Positions 24,176 through 34,204 of a stretch of DNA of 64,000 bases are shown here, one piece after another. Position numbers and translations under genes: made by a program. Origin of the DNA: Spirochaetota bacterium (GTDB taxonomy: Bacteria; Spirochaetota; Spirochaetia; Treponematales; UBA12059); assembly GCA_018262985.1 (NCBI GenBank), contig JADFDI010000011.1, forward strand, positions 1 to 64,000, given 5' to 3'. The notes beneath the pieces are model-generated. The model worked only from the letters and a program-made list of their open reading frames with translations. It was not told where the DNA came from and searched no databases. How positions within the stretch are numbered: position 1 is the stretch's first letter; each line of letters opens with the position of its first letter.

Positions 24176-25681
24176 ATGGCAGACCTAGCCGAAGAGATAC
24201 GGAAGATCACCGAGGAAGTCCTGAAAAGCCAGGACATACAGGCCCTGCTCAAGGCGGCGGCGCCCGCGGCGCAGTCGGCGCCCGCTCCGGCGGCTCCGGC
24301 GGCGTCCGCCCAGGCGGCCCCCGCGGCAGCGGTCCCGGTTCCCGCCGCGCCGGCCCGGCCCGGCATCTACGCCGACATGGATTCCGCCGTAGCCGCGGCC
24401 GCGGTAGCGCAGCGAGAGCTCGCGCTCCTGCCGCTCGAAAAGCGCCGGGCCATGATCGACGCGATGCGCCGCGTCATCACCTGGAACAACCGCGACCTCT
24501 CCATAGAGGCGATAGCCGAGACGGGCCTCGGGAACCTGGCCGACAAGCTGGTCAAGAACACCCTGGCCGCCTCGAAGACCCCCGGCGTCGAGGACATCGT
24601 GCCCGAAGCCGCCAGCGACGAGCACGGCCTCACGTTGACCGAGCTGGCCCCCTGGGGCGTCATCGGCGCCATCACGCCCATGACCAACCCCATCGCCACC
24701 ATCGTCTCGAACGCCATCGGCATGATCGCCGCGGGCAACGCCGTGGTGTTCAACGTGCACCCGAACGCCAAGGGCATCTCGAACCGCCTGATCGGCATGC
24801 TGAACGACGCCATCGCGAGCGAGGGCGGCCCCCGCAACCTGCTCTGCGCCGTGGCGACGCCCACGCTCGAGACGGCGGCCGCGCTCATGAAACACCCGAA
24901 CATCCAGCTGCTCGTGGTCACGGGCGGTCCCGCGGTGGTCAAGGCGGCCATGGGTTCCGGAAAGAAGGCCATCTGCGCCGGCCCCGGCAATCCGCCGGTC
25001 GTCGTGGACGCCACCGCCGACCTCGTCAAGGCCGGGCGCGACATCGTGGCCGGCGCCGGCTTCGACAACGGCATCGTCTGCATCTGCGAGAAGGAAGTGC
25101 TGGCCGTCGAGTCCATCGCCGACCGGCTCAAATCCGAAATGAGGAAGAACGGCGCCTTCGAGCTCACGGGCGCGCAGATCGACGCGGTCACGAAGCTCGT
25201 CGTCGCGGAGCCGGGCGGACCCGACCGCGAGGGCGCCCCGAACAAGGCCTGGGTCGGCAAGGACGCGAAGCTGATCGCGCGGGCCGCCGGGGTCGAGGTT
25301 CCCGAGGGGACGAAGATCCTCCTCATGGAGGTCGGCCGCGAGCACCCGCTCGTCTGGGTCGAGCAGCTCATGCCCGTCCTGCCCTTCGTCCGCATGCGCG
25401 ACGTGGACGAGGCCATCGACTTCGCGGTGCTGGTGGAGCACGGCTTCCGCCACACCGCCGTCATGCACTCGCACGACGTCGACAAGCTGACCCGCATGGC
25501 GCGCGCGATGAACTGCTCGCTCTTCGTGAAGAACGGCCCCTGCTACGCCGGCCTCGGCGCGGGCGGCGCGGGGCATACGTCCTTCACCATCGCGAGCCCC
25601 ACCGGCGACGGCATCACCCGTCCGCGCAGCTTCACCCGCGAGCGCCGCTGCACGCTCGTCGACGCTTTCCGCATCATCTAG
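24176..25681 (+). CDS. Microcompartment CoA-acylating aldehyde dehydrogenase (EutE/PduP-like)
   Basis: 501 residues. It oxidises an aldehyde, here probably acetaldehyde, with NAD+ and CoA to acyl-CoA inside the shell. The N-terminus is an amphipathic helix (LAEEIRKITEEVLKSQDIQ, 4-22) followed by an Ala/Pro linker (about 28-62), the typical encapsulation peptide. The catalytic domain has the nucleophile Cys302 in DNGIVCICEKEV, which aligns with the CIAEK motif of EutE, and the C-terminal KNGPCYAGLGAGGAGHTSFT and PRSFTRERRCTLVDAFRI typical of this subfamily. The start is set by a GGGAG site nine bases upstream. No PduL phosphotransacylase or alcohol dehydrogenase to recycle CoA and NAD+ follows in the operon. 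Confidence 0.96.
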   Translation: MADLAEEIRKITEEVLKSQDIQALLKAAAPAAQSAPAPAAPAASAQAAPAAAVPVPAAPARPGIYADMDSAVAAAAVAQRELALLPLEKRRAMIDAMRRVITWNNRDLSIEAIAETGLGNLADKLVKNTLAASKTPGVEDIVPEAASDEHGLTLTELAPWGVIGAITPMTNPIATIVSNAIGMIAAGNAVVFNVHPNAKGISNRLIGMLNDAIASEGGPRNLLCAVATPTLETAAALMKHPNIQLLVVTGGPAVVKAAMGSGKKAICAGPGNPPVVVDATADLVKAGRDIVAGAGFDNGIVCICEKEVLAVESIADRLKSEMRKNGAFELTGAQIDAVTKLVVAEPGGPDREGAPNKAWVGKDAKLIARAAGVEVPEGTKILLMEVGREHPLVWVEQLMPVLPFVRMRDVDEAIDFAVLVEHGFRHTAVMHSHDVDKLTRMARAMNCSLFVKNGPCYAGLGAGGAGHTSFTIASPTGDGITRPRSFTRERRCTLVDAFRII

Positions 25682-25690
25682 GGGACGCGC

Positions 25691-25969
25691 ATGAAGATAG
25701 GCAGGGTGATCGGCAGGGTGGTCAGCACGAAGAAAATACCGAGCATGGAAGGGCTCAAGCTCCTCCTCGTCCAGCCCGTGGACCAGGACCTGGCCGACGC
25801 GGGACCCGCCCTCGTCGCCTTCGACACGGCGCGCGCCGGCGAGGGCGACCTCGTGATGTACGAGGGCGGCAAGGAAGCCGCGCAGGCGAACCCGAACGGC
25901 TGGTTCAACCCGCTCGACGCCGCCGTGCTCGGCGTGGTCGACGCGGTCAACACGGAGGGCGCGCGATGA
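25691..25969 (+). CDS. BMC-P vertex protein 3
   Basis: 92 residues with the complete family pattern MKIGRVIGRVVSTKKIPSME, GLKLLLVQPVDQ, LVAFDTARAGEGDLVMYEGG and LDAAVLGVVDAVN. The pore loop reads EGGKEAAQANPNGWFN, longer than in the other three. It overlaps the next gene by four bases (ATGA). Confidence 0.95.
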   Translation: MKIGRVIGRVVSTKKIPSMEGLKLLLVQPVDQDLADAGPALVAFDTARAGEGDLVMYEGGKEAAQANPNGWFNPLDAAVLGVVDAVNTEGAR

Positions 25970-26247
25970 TCGCGGGCAGGGTGGTGGCGAGCGTGGTCTC
26001 GACCGAGAAGCATCCGCACTACGCGGGACACAAACTGCTCATGGTTCAGCCGCTCGACGCCTCGCTCGCGCCGAAAGGCAGGCCGATCGTCGCGGTGGAC
26101 GGAGTGCAGGCCGGCATCGGCGACCTCGTGCTCGTGGTGGACGAAGGCGGCTCCGCGCGCTCCGTCGTGGGCGATCAGGACGCCGTGACCATACGGACCG
26201 CGATCTGCGGCATCATAGACACGATCGACCTCGGAGCGGCCACGTGA
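25966..26247 (+). CDS. BMC-P vertex protein 4
   Basis: 93 residues: [53 protein letters not shown] and [13 protein letters not shown]. It keeps the G-SAR loop and the closing helix of EutN/CcmL proteins. It is coupled to the upstream BMC-P and, by a GTGA overlap, to the RpiB-like gene. Confidence 0.95.
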   Translation: MIAGRVVASVVSTEKHPHYAGHKLLMVQPLDASLAPKGRPIVAVDGVQAGIGDLVLVVDEGGSARSVVGDQDAVTIRTAICGIIDTIDLGAAT

Positions 26248-26729
26248 GCGACGGAACGGGAATGAAGGACCAGGTGAGGAGCGTCGCCATCGGAGCCGAC
26301 CACGGCGCCGTGGGACAGAAGGACATGCTCGCGCGCTACCTCGAGCTGCTCGGGTACCGCGTCGTGGACGTCGGGACATTCGGAACGGAGAAGGTCGACT
26401 ACCCGGACATCGCCAAGGCCGTGTGCCGCAAGGTGACCGGCGGCGACTGCGAGCGGGGCATCATCCTCGACGGCGCGGGCATCGGCTCGTGCATGGCGGC
26501 CAACAAGATCCGCGGCATCAGGGCGGCGCTCTGCTACGACCTGAGGACCGTGATCAACAGCCGGGAACACAACAACGCCAACGTGCTGACCCTCGGGGGC
26601 CCCTTGCACGCGCCGGACGTCCTCGCGGAGCTCGCGAAGGTCTGGCTCGAGCGGAGGTTCGAGGGCGGCCGGCATATCGCGCGGATCAACAAGATAATGG
26701 CGCTGGAGCGGGGAGGCTCCGAAAACTGA
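26244..26729 (+). CDS. RpiB/LacAB-family sugar-phosphate isomerase of the BMC operon
   Basis: 161 residues from a GTG overlapping the previous stop. The RpiB fold is evident: [50 protein letters not shown] and [14 protein letters not shown] (His109). In E. coli RpiB the catalytic base is Cys66 in LICGTGVG; here the equivalent motif is ILDGAGIG with Asp76, so chemistry or substrate may differ from ribose 5-phosphate isomerisation. No N-terminal encapsulation helix is visible. RpiB-like proteins together with DeoC mark the sugar-phosphate-utilising class of BMC loci. It ends one base into the start of deoC. Confidence 0.9.
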   Translation: MSDGTGMKDQVRSVAIGADHGAVGQKDMLARYLELLGYRVVDVGTFGTEKVDYPDIAKAVCRKVTGGDCERGIILDGAGIGSCMAANKIRGIRAALCYDLRTVINSREHNNANVLTLGGPLHAPDVLAELAKVWLERRFEGGRHIARINKIMALERGGSEN

Positions 26730-27553
26730 TGGACCAGAACGAGATCATCCAGAAGATCGTGGCGGAAGTCATGTCGCGCATGGCCTCAGGCGGCTCGAAC
26801 CAGGCTCCGGCCGCCCAGGGCGGAAGCCAGGCGGCGCCGGGGAGCGCGCACGGCGCGGGCATCGGGAGCGGCGCGACCATACTTCCCTCGGACCTGCCGA
26901 AGTACATCGACCACACCCTGCTCAAGCCCGAAGCCACGCCCGAGCAGATCGACGCCCTCTGCGACGAGGCCGCCAAGCACAAGTTCTGGTCGGTCTGCGT
27001 CAACTCCTCGTGGGTGGGGCGCTGCGCGCGCAAGCTCGGCGGCACGGGCGTCAAGGTCTGCGCCGTGGTCGGCTTCCCGCTCGGCGCCATGGACGCCCGC
27101 ACCAAGGGCCTCGAAGCCCGCGCGGCCATCGCCGACGGCGCCTCCGAAATCGACATGGTGATGAACATCGGCGCCATGAAGGCGAAGGACCTCAAGAAGG
27201 TCCGCGAGGACATGCTCTCGGTGCGCCGCGCGTGCCGGCCCGGCATCGTGCTCAAGGTGATCCTGGAAACCTGCCTGCTCACGGACGAGGAAAAGGTGCT
27301 GGCCTGCCAGATCGCCAAGGACGTCGGCGCGGACTTCGTGAAAACCTCCACGGGCTTCTCGAAGGGCGGAGCCACCGCCGCGGACATCGCGCTGATGCGC
27401 CGCACGGTCGGGCCGAACATGGGCGTCAAGGCCTCGGGCGGCGTCAAGAGCTTCGACGACGCCGTGCTGATGATCCGCTCCGGCGCGAACCGCCTCGGCA
27501 CCAGCTCGGGCGTGGCCATCGTGTCGGGCCAGTCCGGCACCTCGGCGTACTGA
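26729..27553 (+). CDS. deoC: Microcompartment-targeted deoxyribose-phosphate aldolase
   Basis: 274 residues, about 50 longer than ordinary DeoC. Residues 1-20 ([20 protein letters not shown]) form an amphipathic helix followed by a Gly/Ala/Gln linker to about 50: an encapsulation peptide. The aldolase domain (about 53-274) keeps all key residues: Asp143 (EIDMVMNIG), Schiff-base Lys205 ([14 protein letters not shown]) and Lys234 (GVKASGGVK), plus the phosphate loop GTSSGVAIV. It cleaves 2-deoxyribose 5-phosphate to glyceraldehyde 3-phosphate and acetaldehyde; acetaldehyde is the substrate for the dehydrogenase in the same operon. It is the last gene before a strong terminator. Confidence 0.96.
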   Translation: MDQNEIIQKIVAEVMSRMASGGSNQAPAAQGGSQAAPGSAHGAGIGSGATILPSDLPKYIDHTLLKPEATPEQIDALCDEAAKHKFWSVCVNSSWVGRCARKLGGTGVKVCAVVGFPLGAMDARTKGLEARAAIADGASEIDMVMNIGAMKAKDLKKVREDMLSVRRACRPGIVLKVILETCLLTDEEKVLACQIAKDVGADFVKTSTGFSKGGATAADIALMRRTVGPNMGVKASGGVKSFDDAVLMIRSGANRLGTSSGVAIVSGQSGTSAY

Positions 27554-27558
27554 GCGAA

Positions 27559-27704
27559 AGAGGCCGCGGAGGCGCGGAGGCGCGGAGGCGCCGAGAAACA
27601 CGAGAGAGCCAGGAAGGGACTCGCCGTGGAACGGGACCTCGGGGGATTTATCCCTCAGGTCCCGTTTTTTTATCCATCCCCTCTGCGTCCCTGCGTCTCG
27701 GCGG
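27559..27704. repeat. Inverted pair of purine-rich intergenic repeats
   Basis: GAGGCGCGGAGGCGCGGAGG-type sequence at 27559-27598 and its reversed relative CTCTGCGTCCCTGCGTCTCG at 27681-27704 flank the BMC terminator. The same degenerate 9-10 base rhythm recurs near 42990, 43113 and 45537. Confidence 0.6.
27631..27671 (+). terminator. Intrinsic terminator of the BMC operon
   Basis: ACGGGACCT pairs with AGGTCCCGT around a 17-base loop and is followed by seven T residues (27665-27671). It cleanly ends the 11-gene microcompartment transcript. Confidence 0.92.
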
Positions 27705-27713
27705 TGGAAATCC

Positions 27714-28385
27714 TTATTCAGGCAACTCGCTGATTATGGCGACGCTGCTCGAGGAGCCCAGGCGGTCGGCGCCGGCCTCGAGCAGGGCGATGGCGTCGTG
27801 GTAGGTGCGGATGCCGCCCGAGGCCTTCACGAGCAGCTTCTCGCCGACGGCCTTCTTCATGAGGCGCACGTCCTCGCTCGTGGCGCCGCCCGAGCCGAAG
27901 CCGGTGCCGGTCTGCACGAAGCGGGCGCCCGCGCGCGCTGCGCATTCGCAGGCGCGCACCTTCTCCGGATCGGTCAGGTAGCAGGTCTCGATCACGACCT
28001 TCACCGCCGCGGGCGCCGCCGCCTTCACGACGGCGCGGAGGTCTTCCTCCACCGACTTCCAGTCGCCGCCCTTGGCCGCGCCGAGGTCGATGACCGCTTC
28101 GAGCTCGCGGGCGCCCGACTTGGCGTAGAGCCGCGCCTCCTCGACCTTGACGGCGGTCGGCACCGAGCCGAGCGGAAACCCGACGACGCTGCACACGAAC
28201 AGCCTGGAACCCTGGAGTTCGCGGACGCAGGCCGGCACCCAGACGGGATTCACGCACACGCCCGCGAAGCCGTGGTTTCGCGCCTCGGCGCAGAGCTCGC
28301 GCGCCTGCCGCTCGGTGGTGGTGGCCTTGAGGGCGGTGTGGTCGATGGTCGCGGCGAGGCTCGCCTTGGTCCATTCCCTGGGCAT
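27714..28385 (-). CDS. DeoC-family aldolase paralogue lacking the Schiff-base lysine
   Basis: 223 residues, normal DeoC length, with no encapsulation helix. The fold matches well: IDHTALKATTTERQ, VCVNPVWVPACV, CSVVGFPLGSVPTAVK and ETCYLTDPEKVRACE. The active site is altered. The catalytic lysine of the KTSTGF motif is Gln158 (FVQTGTGFGSGGAT), the catalytic Asp of EIDMV is Glu96 (ELEAVID), and the phosphate loop reads GSSSSVAII. Only the second lysine (Lys187, VKASGG) remains. It probably does not act as a standard deoxyribose-phosphate aldolase. It is the third gene of a valS operon, convergent with the BMC operon. Confidence 0.88.
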   Translation of the reverse strand: MPREWTKASLAATIDHTALKATTTERQARELCAEARNHGFAGVCVNPVWVPACVRELQGSRLFVCSVVGFPLGSVPTAVKVEEARLYAKSGARELEAVIDLGAAKGGDWKSVEEDLRAVVKAAAPAAVKVVIETCYLTDPEKVRACECAARAGARFVQTGTGFGSGGATSEDVRLMKKAVGEKLLVKASGGIRTYHDAIALLEAGADRLGSSSSVAIISELPE

Positions 28386-28401
28386 GCGTGACTCCTCAGA
28401 T

Positions 28402-29037
28402 TTAGATTTCGAAGCAGTGCGCCAGGTATTCGCGCCGGGTCGCCACCAGGTCGACGAGTTCGTCGTACATGCGCCTGTCCACCGCCTTGGCGATCGGGAA
28501 GACGTAGGCGGCCGTCTCGTCGGTGTAGCGCCGGATGAAGACCACGTCGGTGACGTAGCCGAGCGAGATGACGTTGGAGATGCGGTCGGCGCACTTGAGT
28601 ATCTTGGCCTCGCGGCTGCCGAAGCGCTGGATGCGCTCGAGGAAGACCTGCTTCGTCTCCACCGGCCGCCGCGTCACCTCGAGGACCAGCCGGTAGACGT
28701 CCGCGCTTTCCTCGTCGATCTCGAGGATGCGCTCGCGGTCGAGATCGGGGACGTCCTCCACCAGGTCGTGGATGACCGAGGCCTTCAGCAACACCGAATC
28801 GATGTAGCCGTAGTCCATGAGGATGCCCATGGTGTCGATCTGGTGGCGGAACATGTTTCCGCCGGAACGGCGGCGCTTGCCGATCAGCGCGGTGGCCAGC
28901 TGGATGTAGGGCGCGAGGTGCATGCTCTTGAGGCGCTTCATCTCGTCCTGTCCCATCGAGTCGCCGACTTCGGCCTCGGAGACCGGGACGGCGGAGACCG
29001 CCGGCGCCCTCGCGCCTTTACCGCCCGAACCCGCCAT
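28402..29037 (-). CDS. HD-domain protein, MESH1/SpoT-hydrolase-like
   Basis: 211 residues. An HD phosphohydrolase core is present: His65 (MFRHQIDTMGIL), His90-Asp91 (KASVIHDLVEDVPD) and the KCADRISNVISLG motif near residue 147, all as in the (p)ppGpp hydrolase domain of RelA/SpoT and in small MESH1-type hydrolases. No synthetase, TGS or ACT domain follows. The first 33 residues are low-complexity, and a Met at 28 or 33 is an alternative start. It begins nine bases after valS, so it is co-transcribed with a tRNA synthetase, a context that suits a stringent-response enzyme. Substrate is inferred. Confidence 0.75.
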   Translation of the reverse strand: MAGSGGKGARAPAVSAVPVSEAEVGDSMGQDEMKRLKSMHLAPYIQLATALIGKRRRSGGNMFRHQIDTMGILMDYGYIDSVLLKASVIHDLVEDVPDLDRERILEIDEESADVYRLVLEVTRRPVETKQVFLERIQRFGSREAKILKCADRISNVISLGYVTDVVFIRRYTDETAAYVFPIAKAVDRRMYDELVDLVATRREYLAHCFEI

Positions 29038-29046
29038 GGCCGGCCC

Positions 29047-31686
<2,640 letters not shown>

Positions 31687-31810
31687 GGGAAGCGCTCCGT
31701 CGTCGGGGTGGGCGCGTCGCGGAAAGGGTGGAAAAAACCCGCGGAATGCGCCGTTCCGGGCAGTCTAGCAGAGAACGCCGTGAAATTCCACGGGCGGCCG
31801 GAAATGCGTT

Positions 31811-31816
31811 TATACT
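31811..31816 (+). promoter_or_regulatory. Predicted leaderless promoter (-10 box) of the GlpA-like gene
   Basis: TATACT ends exactly 7 bases before the ATG at 31824, with no Shine-Dalgarno sequence. Same geometry as udk and ispH. Confidence 0.5.
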
Positions 31817-31823
31817 GTCGTCC

Positions 31824-33029
31824 ATGGCATTCGAAACGCCCCGCGTCGATCCCCTGCCCTTCCGGGTCGCCGTCATCGGAGGCGGCGGCACCGGCGCCGC
31901 CCTGGCCTGGGATCTCGCCCTGCGCGGCTTCCGCGTCGTCCTCGTCGAACGGGGCGAGTTCCTCTCCGGCACGACGGGCCGCCACCACGGCCAACTGCAT
32001 TCCGGCGCCCGCTACGCCGCCGGCGACCCGAACATCGCCCGCGAATGCATGTCGGAAACGCTGGCGCTCCGGCGCCTCGTGCCGGACGCGGTGGAGTACA
32101 ACGGCGGCCTCTTCGTCGCACTCGACGGGGAGGAGGCCGCCTACGGGGAACGCTTCGCGGAAGCCTGCGCGGAGGCCGGAATTCCGGCCGGGGAAATCCC
32201 TCCCGCCCGCGCGCGCGAGCTCGAGCCGGGCCTGTCCGCGAAAGTGGAGCGCGCCTTCCTGGTTCCGGACGGCACCTTCGACGCGTGGCGCGTTCCAGCC
32301 GCCTTCCTGGCGGGCGCGCGCGCGCTCGGCGCGGAGCTCAGGCCCTGGACCGGGGTCGTCGGCTTCGAGGCGGAGGGCGGACGGATCGCGGCTGCGCGCG
32401 TCCTGGACCGGGGCCGCGGCATCGAGGAACGGATCGAGGCCGACTATTTCGTGATCGCGGGCGGGGCCTGGGGCGGCGCCATCGGCGCGCTCGCGGGGCT
32501 CGAGGTGCCCGTCACGCCGGCGGCGGGTTCCATGCTGGCCGTGAAGGGCCGCCTCTGCGACCTGGTGATCTCGCGGCTCCGTCCTCCCGGCGACGGCGAC
32601 ATCCTGGTGCCGCAGCGCGGGCTTTCGATCATCGGTTCGACGCAGCGGCTCGTCGCTTCGCCCGACGCTCTCCTGCCCGCGGACGAGGAAATCGCGTTCC
32701 TCAGGCGCTCGGGCGCCGAACTCGCGCCGGCCTTCGCCGAGGCGGAAATCGACTCGGCCTGGTGCGCCGCGCGCCCGCTCTTCGGCTCCGCCCTCGACGA
32801 GGCGGGAGGCCGCGCCGCGAGCCGCGACTTCGCCGTCCTCGACCACGCGGAGCGCGACGGCGTGGCCGGCGTCGCCAGCGTGGTCGGCGGCAAGGCCACG
32901 ACCCTGCGCGTCATGGCCGAGAAGGCGGCCGACCTGGTCTGCCGCGAGCTCGACGCCGAACGCGCGTGCCGGACGCTCGAAACCGCGCCGCCCTCGTGGC
33001 GCGCGCTCTACCGTGGGAGGGCGTCATGA
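31824..33029 (+). CDS. FAD-dependent glycerol-3-phosphate dehydrogenase-like protein (GlpA-like)
   Basis: 401 residues. The N-terminal dinucleotide fold is VAVIGGGGTGAALAWDLALR, then LVERGEFLSGTTGRHHGQLH and SGARYAAGDPNIARECMSET, a stretch characteristic of the anaerobic GlpA branch of FAD glycerol-3-phosphate dehydrogenases. The C-terminal bfd-like [2Fe-2S] domain of GlpA is missing, which makes it about 140 residues shorter. It overlaps the following iron-sulfur gene by four bases, so the two probably form one oxidoreductase that passes electrons to quinone or another carrier. Other 2-hydroxyacid oxidases of this superfamily are possible. Confidence 0.78.
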   Translation: MAFETPRVDPLPFRVAVIGGGGTGAALAWDLALRGFRVVLVERGEFLSGTTGRHHGQLHSGARYAAGDPNIARECMSETLALRRLVPDAVEYNGGLFVALDGEEAAYGERFAEACAEAGIPAGEIPPARARELEPGLSAKVERAFLVPDGTFDAWRVPAAFLAGARALGAELRPWTGVVGFEAEGGRIAAARVLDRGRGIEERIEADYFVIAGGAWGGAIGALAGLEVPVTPAAGSMLAVKGRLCDLVISRLRPPGDGDILVPQRGLSIIGSTQRLVASPDALLPADEEIAFLRRSGAELAPAFAEAEIDSAWCAARPLFGSALDEAGGRAASRDFAVLDHAERDGVAGVASVVGGKATTLRVMAEKAADLVCRELDAERACRTLETAPPSWRALYRGRAS

Positions 33030-33721
33030 TCGCGAAATTGTCGGTGGCGCGGGGCGCGGGGCGCGTCGAAATCGAGGCGGAGGCGCCCGAATGGGCGACT
33101 GTGCTGGATGCGCTCGAGTCGGCCGACGGGACGCAGGGAATCCTTTACCGGCATTCGTGCCACCACGGGTCCTGCGGGGTGTGCGGGGCGCTCGTGAACG
33201 GGGCGCCGCGGCTCCTCTGCCGGACGCGGCTTTCGGAGCTGCCGCCGGGCGTCGTCCGGCTCGATCCCCTGCCCTACGCCACGGTGATCGCCGATATCGC
33301 GGTGGAGCCGGGGCCGCTCTTCGACTCCCTGCCCGACTTCGGCTACCTGCGTCCCCCGGCGCGGCCGGGCAGCGTTCCCGACCAGGCGCCGCTGCCGTCC
33401 GATCGGCCGGAACGGGAACGCGAACGTTTCGAAGACTGCATCGAGTGCGGCCTATGCCTGGCCGCCTGCCCCGTGCTCGTCCCCGTAGAAAGGGATGGGA
33501 GCGACGAGGCGAAGCGGCCGATCCGGCCCTTCGTCGGCCCCGCCGCGCTCGGCATGGCGCGGCGCGAAATCGCGAAGGGCGGCCCGGCTTCGCGGGAAGC
33601 GCGCGCCGTGGCGGCGGCCCCGGACGGCGTCGCGGCCTGCGACCGCGCCTTTGCGTGCTCGCGCGCCTGTCCACGCGGCGTGGCGCCGGGCCGGCTCATC
33701 GAGGAGCTCAGGCGCCCTTGA
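33026..33721 (+). CDS. SdhB/FrdB-like iron-sulfur subunit
   Basis: 231 residues. The N-terminal ferredoxin domain has the [2Fe-2S] motif CHHGSCGVCG plus a fourth Cys (LLCRT); the C-terminal domain has CIECGLCLAACPV and a second set CDRAFACSRACPRG, for [4Fe-4S] and [3Fe-4S]-type clusters. This is the succinate dehydrogenase/fumarate reductase B architecture, not the GlpC type, which would have CCG domains. Its pairing with a GlpA-like flavoprotein is unusual. No membrane anchor gene is adjacent, so the electron acceptor is unknown. Confidence 0.85.
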   Translation: MIAKLSVARGAGRVEIEAEAPEWATVLDALESADGTQGILYRHSCHHGSCGVCGALVNGAPRLLCRTRLSELPPGVVRLDPLPYATVIADIAVEPGPLFDSLPDFGYLRPPARPGSVPDQAPLPSDRPERERERFEDCIECGLCLAACPVLVPVERDGSDEAKRPIRPFVGPAALGMARREIAKGGPASREARAVAAAPDGVAACDRAFACSRACPRGVAPGRLIEELRRP

Positions 33722-33832
33722 GCCCGCCCGCTGAAAGGGCGAGGCGCGACGACGCTTCGAGCCGTCGCGGCGAAGAAGGGCTTCTCCCTTCGTCGACCCC
33801 GCGGAGCCGGTTCCCCGTCGCTTCCCGGCCGG

Positions 33833-34204
33833 TCACTTCCTCTTCTTGCCGAAGTACTCCGCCTCGCGTCGCGAGACCACGATCTGCGTCCCGCCGCCCT
33901 CGGTGACCATCAGGTCCTCGAGCTCGGCCATGGTGCCGAGCAGGTCGAGCTCGGAGCTGTCGCGCTTGCGCCCGGCCAGGCTTCCGTAGTACGAGGCGAT
34001 CTCGGGCTGGATGGGTCCGGAGAATATCTTCCGGAAACGCGCCTGGTCTTCCTCGCCGAGCTGGAAGTCGGAAGCGGAGACTGCGCAGAAGGAGCGCTCC
34101 TCGCCGAAGTCGTACGAGACCCGGATGCGGCGGGAACCGTGCTGGTAGAAGTATTTGGCGAGCTCGTCGCCGCAGCGCATGAGCTGCGTGGCGTCAAGAT
34201 TCAT
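33833..34204 (-). CDS. Uncharacterised 123-residue protein
   Basis: I do not recognise the family. The ATG lies inside the end of the upstream membrane-protein gene (11-base overlap), so the two are coupled. Visible features: an N-terminal helix (MNLDATQLMRCGDELAKYFY), a strand-rich middle (SRRIRVSYDFGEERSFCAVS) and a basic C-terminus (EAEYFGKKRK). No signal peptide or membrane span. It is likely a cytosolic partner of the membrane protein. Codon usage matches neighbours. Confidence 0.75.
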   Translation of the reverse strand: MNLDATQLMRCGDELAKYFYQHGSRRIRVSYDFGEERSFCAVSASDFQLGEEDQARFRKIFSGPIQPEIASYYGSLAGRKRDSSELDLLGTMAELEDLMVTEGGGTQIVVSRREAEYFGKKRK

